Origin: CALWOS01 sp963595735
Lineage (GTDB): Bacteria > Bacillota > Clostridia > Oscillospirales > Oscillospiraceae
Assembly (NCBI GenBank): GCA_963595735.1
Contig: CAVBJJ010000022.1
Location: 1-28,630, forward strand
Reading direction: 5' to 3'
DNA length: 28,630 bases
Under the pieces are notes generated by a model. It ran no database searches. It had not been told where the DNA came from and worked only from the letters and a program-made list of their open reading frames with translations. Position 1 is the first letter of the stretch; every line of letters begins with the position of its first letter. A program made the translations under genes and the position numbers. Positions 16,811-22,003 of the stretch are shown here, piece by piece.

Positions 16811-17314
16811 ATGAAGATGAAAAAGATGATTGCTGTGCCGGCTGCTTTGTGCGTGGCCGTTGCCCTGTTCGCAGGCTGCAGCAACAACACCCCCGCTGCC
16901 AACAACAGCAACAACTCCCCCGCTCCTGCCGCACCGGAAACCACCGCCCCGGTGGTGAGCACCGTCAGCGGCGGCAATGTGGAAAATGTGAACCTCCCTG
17001 AGGTCGCCTCCACCCTGTACTCTCAGGACGAGATCAACGCCGCGATTGAGGTCATCACCACGGAGTTTGCCAAGAACTGGAGCGGCTGCACGCTCAAGGA
17101 AATCGCCTACGCCGGCGATGAAGCGACCCAGGACCATCAGGACTGGGCGGACAGAAACAACGCCGATGAGGTGATCGTGCTGACCTCCACCTTCGATGTG
17201 GACTCCTCCGGCGGGAACGGCTCTCTGAACCCCAACACTACCTATGATAACTGGAACTGGATTCTGGTTCGCTCTGCCGGCGGCGTCTGGCAGCATGTGG
17301 ATCACGGCTATTAA
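16811..17314 (+). CDS. Secreted lipoprotein of unknown function
   Basis: 167 residues. Lipoprotein signal peptide: MKMKKM, hydrophobic core, lipobox LFAGC with Cys23, so it is probably anchored on the outer face of the membrane. A low-complexity Asn/Pro/Ala/Thr/Ser linker (about 24-55) precedes a compact domain (about 60-167) containing SQDEINAAIEVITTEFAKNW, AGDEATQDHQDWAD, VIVLTSTFDVDSS and NWNWILVRSAGGVWQHVDHGY. The end pattern (W..V....G.W...D.G) resembles small DUF-type lipoprotein domains common in Clostridia, but I cannot name the family. ATG 16811 has AAAGGAG upstream. Standalone gene; upstream repeats suggest specific regulation. Confidence 0.85.
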   Translation: MKMKKMIAVPAALCVAVALFAGCSNNTPAANNSNNSPAPAAPETTAPVVSTVSGGNVENVNLPEVASTLYSQDEINAAIEVITTEFAKNWSGCTLKEIAYAGDEATQDHQDWADRNNADEVIVLTSTFDVDSSGGNGSLNPNTTYDNWNWILVRSAGGVWQHVDHGY

Positions 17315-17390
17315 TACACGCCGTATTCCGGTAAAACCTCTTCTCTTATAAACTCTCTTTATATCTCCCTATAGAAAATAAATGCTGGTC

Positions 17391-17435
17391 TATCCCCCTT
17401 TCTGTCTGTTACACTAACAGCCGGAGAGGGGGATA
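17391..17435 (+). promoter_or_regulatory. Nested inverted repeats over the LysE-type exporter start region
   Basis: Outer perfect repeat TATCCCCCT (17391-17399) / AGGGGGATA (17427-17435) includes the ribosome site AGAGGGGG. Inner perfect hairpin CTGTTA-cac-TAACAG (17406-17420) contains a possible extended -10 (TG-T-TACACT, 17410-17415). It is either an RNA structure masking the ribosome site or an operator overlapping the promoter. Confidence 0.5.
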
Positions 17436-17439
17436 AATC

Positions 17440-18024
17440 ATGTCCTTTTATGTTCTGGGAAATTTTTTGATTTACTGCGTGATCAACGCCTTTACGCCCG
17501 GCCCCGGGAATATTCTGGCGCTGAACACCATCACCAATTACGGCTGGAAAAAGGGCAAGCCGCTGTTTTTCGGCATTTTCGCCGGGTACTATGTGGTGCA
17601 GACGCTGTGCGGCATTTTTGTATATGGCATCAGTACTTTTCTGCCCCAAGTGCTCGGGATTTTGAAATACATCGGCGCGGCGTATATCCTTTGGCTGGCG
17701 ATCCACATCGCCATCAGCAAGCCGCCGGAGGAAAACACGGAAAAATCCGCTTCTTTCCTCAAGGGCTTTCTGCTGCAATTTGTCAACATCAAAATCTATA
17801 TGTTCGGCATCACTGCACTGACGGGCTATGTCACGGATTTTTACACCAGCCTTCCCATGCTGCTCCTGTTTGAATACAGCATTGCAACGATCGGCACCAT
17901 CGCCACCGCCACCTGGATCGGCCTGGGAAGCCTGATCCAGCGATTTTACCGGCGGCATTTCCGCCCCATCAATATCATTCTGGCGCTGACGCTGGGAGAA
18001 TGCATTTACAGCATTTTGTCATGA
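17440..18024 (+). CDS. LysE/RhtB-family amino-acid exporter
   Basis: 194-residue membrane protein with about six helices. The LysE-superfamily signature FTPGPGN is at residues 18-24, followed by NYGWKKGKPLFFGIFAGYY, KYIGAAYILWLAIHI, and FLKGFLLQFVNIKIYMFGI, the last corresponding to the F..GF......NPK segment with K retained and the Pro lost. Exports an amino acid or derivative in the family; substrate unknown. ATG 17440 has AGAGGGGG about 8 nt upstream, inside an inverted repeat. A GC-rich terminator follows closely. Confidence 0.88.
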   Translation: MSFYVLGNFLIYCVINAFTPGPGNILALNTITNYGWKKGKPLFFGIFAGYYVVQTLCGIFVYGISTFLPQVLGILKYIGAAYILWLAIHIAISKPPEENTEKSASFLKGFLLQFVNIKIYMFGITALTGYVTDFYTSLPMLLLFEYSIATIGTIATATWIGLGSLIQRFYRRHFRPINIILALTLGECIYSILS

Positions 18025-18034
18025 CAAAAACAGA

Positions 18035-18073
18035 CCCCCCCGGAAACCGTGATCTGTGTGGTTTCCGGGGGGG
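18035..18073 (+). terminator. Terminator of the LysE-type exporter gene
   Basis: Perfect 14-bp stem: seven C plus GGAAACC (18035-18048) and GGTTTCC plus seven G (18060-18073), followed by CTTTC. The stem is very GC-rich, the T run short. Confidence 0.75.
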
Positions 18074-18091
18074 CTTTCGCTAGGTTCCCGC

Positions 18092-18259
18092 TTAGATTTT
18101 TTCAGCGATTTGCTTTTCTGCCAGCGCAATGACAAAGGCTGCGGTCTGCGCCAACGGAACGGCCAGCCATACCCCGGAAAGGTGCAGCTTCCCTGGCTGA
18201 AGCAGCAAAAGCAGCAGGGTAAAAATCGGCTCGGCATAAACCAATCTGTTTTTCTCCCG
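18092..18259 (-). pseudogene. 3' remnant of a MATE-family efflux transporter gene
   Basis: On the minus strand a frame ends at TAA (18092-18094) and reads NRLVYAEPIFTLLLLLL, then LSGVWLAVPLAQTAAFVIAL, ending in AEKQIAEKI. The GVWLA-P-A pattern followed by a hydrophobic stretch is typical of the last helices of MATE exporters. Only about 55 codons remain: no start codon, no ribosome site and no upstream MATE sequence, which instead gives way to the promoter of the C26 gene near 18264. I infer a deletion that removed the 5' bulk of the gene. Assignment rests on motif resemblance only. Confidence 0.6.
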
Positions 18260-18263
18260 GGAG

Positions 18264-18292
18264 TTGACAGATGCCCGGAGATATCTTATACT
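18264..18292 (+). promoter_or_regulatory. Strong SigA-type promoter of the C26 hydrolase gene
   Basis: TTGACA (18264-18269), 17-bp spacer, TATACT (18287-18292). Transcription is expected to start near 18299, immediately in front of a hairpin. Confidence 0.8.
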
Positions 18293-18302
18293 GATAGTGC
18301 TA

Positions 18303-18345
18303 CAGGCAAGGGTGTCTTTTCAGATGCCCTTGCCTGCTTATTTTT
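18303..18345 (+). terminator. Terminator-like hairpin at the extreme 5' end of the C26 transcript
   Basis: Perfect 10-bp repeat CAGGCAAGGG (18303-18312) / CCCTTGCCTG (18327-18336), followed by CTTATTTTTG. It begins within about 5 nt of the predicted transcription start and ends 22 nt before the start codon. Could act as attenuator or as a 5' stabilising stem-loop. Confidence 0.6.
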
Positions 18346-18366
18346 GTATAAAGGATGGGATGTTGT

Positions 18367-19074
18367 ATGCGCCCGGTGATTGGACTGCTCCCCTTGTTTG
18401 ATGAGGAAAAAGAAAGCTACTGGATGCTGCCCGGCTATATCCGATTGGTGGAACGCTGCCGGGGGCTGCCCCTGATCCTGCCGCCAACGACAGAACCGGA
18501 TGCCCTTGCCCAATGCGCGGCGCTGTGCAACGGATTTCTATTCACAGGCGGCCACGATGTTTCCCCCGCCTTATACGGGCAAACTCCGCGCCCCTGCTGC
18601 GGCGCTCCCTGCCCGGAGCGGGACTCCATGGAAACGCAGCTGCTCCGGCTTGCATTGGAGCAAAAGAAAGCGGTTTTGGGAATCTGCCGGGGCATTCAGC
18701 TGATCAACGCGGTGTTGGGCGGAACGCTGTATCAGGATCTTCCCACAGAGCACCCCAGTCTGCTGGAGCACCATATGTCGCCGCCCTATGACCGCAGTGT
18801 ACACACGGTAGAAATTTGCAAGGGCAGCCTGCTGGAGCAGCTTTTGGGCGTCCAGACCCTGCCGGTCAACAGCTATCACCATCAGGGCATTTGCGCACTT
18901 GCCCCCGGTCTGGAGGTCGATGCGGTCGCGCCGGACGGCCTGATCGAAGCCGCACATCTGCCCCAGCACCCGTTTTTGCTGGCAGTGCAGTGGCACCCGG
19001 AGTTTTCTTATCAGACCGACCCGGCCAGCGTAAAGCTGATGCAAGCCTTTGTGGACGCCTGCACAAAGGAATAA
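18367..19074 (+). CDS. Class-I glutamine-amidotransferase-like (peptidase C26) hydrolase
   Basis: 235 residues of the gamma-glutamyl-GABA hydrolase (PuuD) type. The nucleophile elbow is LGICRGIQLIN with Cys107; the catalytic pair is in VQWHPEF (His210, Glu212). The N-terminal PVIGLLP, oxyanion-side FTGGHDVSPALYG and NSYHHQGI also match PuuD-like enzymes. It likely hydrolyses gamma-glutamyl amides; the substrate is unknown, and no polyamine genes are adjacent. ATG 18367 (MRPVIGLL) with AAGGA 11 nt upstream is preferred over ATG 18355, whose ribosome site would be too close. Confidence 0.9.
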   Translation: MRPVIGLLPLFDEEKESYWMLPGYIRLVERCRGLPLILPPTTEPDALAQCAALCNGFLFTGGHDVSPALYGQTPRPCCGAPCPERDSMETQLLRLALEQKKAVLGICRGIQLINAVLGGTLYQDLPTEHPSLLEHHMSPPYDRSVHTVEICKGSLLEQLLGVQTLPVNSYHHQGICALAPGLEVDAVAPDGLIEAAHLPQHPFLLAVQWHPEFSYQTDPASVKLMQAFVDACTKE

Positions 19075-19079
19075 AAAAC

Positions 19080-19109
19080 GCCATCCCTGAGTTTTTTTGC
19101 AGGGATGGC
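19080..19109 (-). terminator. Terminator between the convergent C26 gene and 19134-19484
   Basis: Perfect 10-bp repeat GCCATCCCTG (19080-19089) / CAGGGATGGC (19100-19109). On the minus strand it is followed by GTTTTTTATT, a good T run for the minus-strand gene; the plus side lacks one outside the loop. Confidence 0.8.
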
Positions 19110-19133
19110 ACGATATGTGGCCTTAATACGACC

Positions 19134-19484
19134 TTATTGCAAAGACAGGAATATCATTTTCGCCTGGTCGGACTGGTACCACTCGATGAAGGCCGCCTGG
19201 GCTTCGTCCATTTCCTCTTTGCTGTAGCCCTCCTCCCGCATGGTCCAGGAGATATAGGACAGCGGATCCGGCAGGTTCAGCAGCAGGGCATTGTTCTGGT
19301 CGATAAATTGCGCCATGTATTCTCTCGGCGGCAGGCGCAGCTCCTGCTGGGCAGCTTCCAGATACTCCTGCACGGTTTTTGCCGCGGCAAGCACAGCTGC
19401 GTTTTCTTCCGCAGCGGCCGGGTCGACTTCCTCCCGGAGCTGGCCAAGCAGCGCAAGAAGGTTTTCTCTTTCACTTCGCGTCAT
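19134..19484 (-). CDS. Hypothetical acidic helical protein
   Basis: 116 residues, not recognised. No signal peptide, no membrane segment, no cysteines. The composition is rich in Glu, Ala, Gln and Leu and looks wholly helical: SERENLLALLGQLREEV, AKTVQEYLEAAQQEL, MDEAQAAFIEWYQSDQAKM. The middle segment LNLPDPLSYISWTMREEGYSKEEMDE may be a turn-rich linker. ATG 19484 (MTRSEREN) has AAAGGA upstream; a longer frame to 19547 lacks a ribosome site. It has its own promoter and terminator, so it is a real single-gene unit. Confidence 0.75.
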   Translation of the reverse strand: MTRSERENLLALLGQLREEVDPAAAEENAAVLAAAKTVQEYLEAAQQELRLPPREYMAQFIDQNNALLLNLPDPLSYISWTMREEGYSKEEMDEAQAAFIEWYQSDQAKMIFLSLQ

Positions 19485-19580
19485 AACAGATGATCCTTTC
19501 CTGATTCCGAAAAATTCTGATATTTTTCTTTTCTCTCCGGCAGGCAAACACGCCCCCGGTTTCTCATAGAACTCTTAGGA

Positions 19581-19609
19581 ATTGTAGCATATTCCCCGGC
19601 GCTTCGCAA
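19581..19609 (-). promoter_or_regulatory. Promoter of the hypothetical gene 19134-19484
   Basis: Minus strand TTGCGA (19609-19604), 17-bp spacer, TACAAT (19586-19581) with extended -10 TG. Leader of about 90 nt. Confidence 0.6.
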
Positions 19610-19629
19610 CACCTCCGCCACAGCAAAAC

Positions 19630-21165
19630 TCAAAAGCTGGCAAAAACGAATTTCCCGGCCGGGGTCAGGTCATTTTCTGTCCAGGCGCGATCTGCGGGCG
19701 TGCCCGGCTTTAGCGCAGCGGAGGTCTCGTTTTTATCGCAAAGGGACCAGTTTGCCCAGCTGATGCCGTTTTGCTGCAAAAAGCGCAGCCATTCTGTACT
19801 CTCGGCGGTAAACACGCCGCCGCTGCCATCTGCGCGGCTGACGCCCCACTCGCTGACAAACACCGCAAGGCCCTTCTGTTTTGCCTCGCTGATGCGCTGC
19901 CGCAGCCATGCGCCATGGGTACCGGCGTAAAAATGGCAGGTGTACATCAGGTTTGTCCCGGCAAGGGGGTCTGCGGCGGCGTCCTGCAGATCCTGACTCC
20001 AAGTGCCGGAGCCGATGAGGATAATGCTGTTCGGCGCATTGGCGCGAATCGTCTTTACCATCGCCTCCGCATAGGGCTTGATGTTCTGCTGCCAGGTCAC
20101 ACCGCCGTTTGGCTCGTTGCAGATCTCATAGAGCACGGCAGGGCTGCCTGCATAGCGCGCGGAGGTCTCCCGGAAAAATTCCTGCGCTTCCTGCAGATGG
20201 CGCAGGGGATCGCCATCGGACAAAATATGCCAGTCGATGATCACATACATATCGTTTGCGATTGCCGCATCCATCGCCGCATAAGCCGCCTGCTTCATCT
20301 TTGCCGTGTCGGACAGATAGCCCCTCTCTCCGGTATACATCGCAACGCGAAACAGGTTGGCGCCGAATGCGGCGGTGTTGGCAATGGCCTGCCGGCTTGT
20401 GTACTGCGGGAACCACTGGATACCGTGGCTGCTCATGCCGTGCAGCAGAAAAGCCTCGCCTTTTTCATCGCAGAGCTGCGTTCCCTTTACCTGAAGCCAG
20501 CCGTGGGCAGACACGCCGCCCTCGGCTTTTTCCGGCGGCGTGGGGGTGTCGGGAACGCTGGGTGTCTGCCCGCCTGCGATAGTCTGGGCGCGGCGGATGA
20601 CAGCACAAGCCTCCGCCCGGGTCAGACCGCTTTCCGGCTGAAAACGGCCATCCTCATTGCCCCGAAGCACGCCGCAGGCATAAGCCGCGAGCACCTTGTT
20701 ATAATAGCGGCCGTTCAGCGCGGAGAAATCCGTGATTTTGGGCGCTTCCGTTGCATAATCGCCGGTTTTCTCCGGCAGCAGCGCCCGCATCAGGATATTT
20801 ACCGCCAGCTGCCGCTGGATCGGCCGATCGTAGCTCTCTCCGCTCGGGGGCAGCTCGTCCCAATCGTACCATCCGGCCTGCAAGGCCGCCTGCATCGTGC
20901 CGGCTGCCCAGTGGGATGTGGTGGCGGAGGCGCTTTGCAGCCCGCCGCAGCGCCCGACAATGGAGACGAATTCCGCCGCCGTAATGGTGCTGTCCGGGCG
21001 AAAGCTGCCGTCCGGATACCCCCGGAGCAGATCGGAGTCGGCCATCGCGCCAACATCTTCGGCGTACCAGTCCCCGGGACTTACATCCGTAAAGGCAAGC
21101 GCCTGCAGCGGAAGCAGACACGCAAACAACACGCTCAGCAGCATTGCAAAAGCTCTTTTTTTCAT
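19630..21165 (-). CDS. SLH-domain cell-surface GH5 glycanase (endoglucanase-like)
   Basis: 511-residue secreted enzyme. Signal peptide ends at LQALA (residue 24). Residues 25-195 hold about three SLH repeats, for example FTDVSPGDWYAEDVGAMADS and GVLRGNEDGRFQPESGLTRAE, which normally bind the protein to the cell-wall polymer. A short Thr/Pro linker (about 200-215) leads to a GH5 domain: HGMSSHG, R273, IIDWH, CNEPNG with the acid/base Glu351, HFYAG, SEWG with nucleophile Glu439, and W470. All catalytic residues are present. Most like GH5 subfamily-2 endo-beta-1,4-glucanases; beta-glucan substrate inferred. ATG 21165 with GGAGG lies 15 bp after a small XRE regulator gene. Confidence 0.92.
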   Translation of the reverse strand: MKKRAFAMLLSVLFACLLPLQALAFTDVSPGDWYAEDVGAMADSDLLRGYPDGSFRPDSTITAAEFVSIVGRCGGLQSASATTSHWAAGTMQAALQAGWYDWDELPPSGESYDRPIQRQLAVNILMRALLPEKTGDYATEAPKITDFSALNGRYYNKVLAAYACGVLRGNEDGRFQPESGLTRAEACAVIRRAQTIAGGQTPSVPDTPTPPEKAEGGVSAHGWLQVKGTQLCDEKGEAFLLHGMSSHGIQWFPQYTSRQAIANTAAFGANLFRVAMYTGERGYLSDTAKMKQAAYAAMDAAIANDMYVIIDWHILSDGDPLRHLQEAQEFFRETSARYAGSPAVLYEICNEPNGGVTWQQNIKPYAEAMVKTIRANAPNSIILIGSGTWSQDLQDAAADPLAGTNLMYTCHFYAGTHGAWLRQRISEAKQKGLAVFVSEWGVSRADGSGGVFTAESTEWLRFLQQNGISWANWSLCDKNETSAALKPGTPADRAWTENDLTPAGKFVFASF

Positions 21166-21180
21166 GACACCGATCCTCCC

Positions 21181-21411
21181 TCATTCCGGACTTCCGCCGG
21201 TTGGATAGGGGCGAACAACATCCGTCAGCCCCAGCAGATAGTCCGTACTGGTTTGATAAAACCGCGCCAGCTGTATCAGCACCTCTGTGGGAATGTCACG
21301 CTTTCCCATTTCGTAATTGGAATAACAAACCTGTGTGCAGTTCAGGATCTTCGCCAGATCCTTTTGCAGGAGATCCCGATCCTCCCGTAAATCTCGAATT
21401 CTTCTGTACAA
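21181..21411 (-). CDS. Small XRE-family (Cro/CI-type) transcriptional regulator
   Basis: 76-residue HTH protein: RRIRDLREDRDLLQKDLAKILN, then CTQVCYSNYEMGKRDIPTEVL and LARFYQTSTDYLLGLTD, the standard XRE fold with little else. I chose the TTG at 21411 because AGGAGG stands 9 nt upstream; the longer GTG start at 21441 would place that ribosome site inside the gene. It is the first gene of a two-gene operon with the SLH-GH5 enzyme. The perfect 12-bp inverted repeat upstream is its likely operator, implying autoregulation plus control of both flanking surface proteins (inference). Confidence 0.88.
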   Translation of the reverse strand: MYRRIRDLREDRDLLQKDLAKILNCTQVCYSNYEMGKRDIPTEVLIQLARFYQTSTDYLLGLTDVVRPYPTGGSPE

Positions 21412-21452
21412 AACAAGCGCCCTCCTGTTTGCCTGATACACAGAAGTATATG

Positions 21453-21498
21453 TATAACATTTTGCTATATTGACTTACAAAACAAAATGTTATATATT
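21453..21498. promoter_or_regulatory. Divergent promoter region with perfect 12-bp inverted repeat
   Basis: TATAACATTTTG (21453-21464) and CAAAATGTTATA (21483-21494) are perfect inverted copies, centres 30 bp apart, about three helical turns. The plus-strand promoter TTGACT (21470-21475), 17-bp spacer, TATATT (21493-21498) has its -10 touching the right arm. On the minus strand a -35 like TTGTAA and a TATACA -10 touch the left arm. Binding would therefore control both directions. Confidence 0.75.
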
Positions 21499-21551
21499 AT
21501 TATTCAGTCTCAAAATATACACTGCTCTGTCAAGGCAAAAAGGAGAAAACC

Positions 21552-21947
21552 ATGAAAAAATATATTTTAGCCGCTATGTGTAGTTTGTTCCTTCTCTTCT
21601 GTTTCTGGGGCTGCGGCTGTCAGCACAAGTGGACAGACGCCACCTGCACCGCGCCAAAGCTTTGCACCAAATGCGGAGGAACGCGAGGAGACGCATTGGG
21701 ACATGATGTAAAAGAATGGAAGCCACAAACCTCCACTAACGATACCGATATCCATGCGGAAATCGGCGTCTGCATTCGATGCGGAAAAATCGTTGACCAT
21801 ACCGCGCTGCTGGCGGAGCACAGCCCCAGCGACTGGATCACGATCGTCAGCGCCGATTCCGATACACCGGAACTCCGCATAAAAATCTGTACCGTCTGCG
21901 GCAAGGAATTAAAACGGGAATCCCGCCCCGCAGAGACACATGAATAA
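21552..21947 (+). CDS. Small Cys-rich secreted lipoprotein with three CxxC pairs
   Basis: 131 residues. Signal peptide with an unusual lipobox FWGC (Cys21; C23 also present). The mature part carries CTKC (38-41), CIRC (74-77) and CTVC (113-116), each followed by Gly, like repeated zinc-ribbon knuckles, plus HKWTDATCTAPKLC and LGHDVKEW, a pattern frequent in clostridial surface lipoproteins. Function unknown; extracytoplasmic metal binding is plausible. ATG 21552 has AAAAGGAG upstream. Transcribed divergently from the XRE/GH5 operon from a promoter overlapping the palindrome. Confidence 0.85.
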   Translation: MKKYILAAMCSLFLLFCFWGCGCQHKWTDATCTAPKLCTKCGGTRGDALGHDVKEWKPQTSTNDTDIHAEIGVCIRCGKIVDHTALLAEHSPSDWITIVSADSDTPELRIKICTVCGKELKRESRPAETHE

Positions 21948-21949
21948 AA

Positions 21950-21989
21950 CTGCGCCTGATGGCTGCAACGAGCAAACCATCAGGCGCAG
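21950..21989. terminator. Terminator between the Cys-rich lipoprotein gene and valS
   Basis: Perfect 13-bp repeat CTGCGCCTGATGG (21950-21962) / CCATCAGGCGCAG (21977-21989). On the minus strand it is followed by TTTTATTC. Shared by convergent genes, strongest for valS. Confidence 0.8.
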
Positions 21990-22003
21990 AGTATTTCACG
22001 AGT

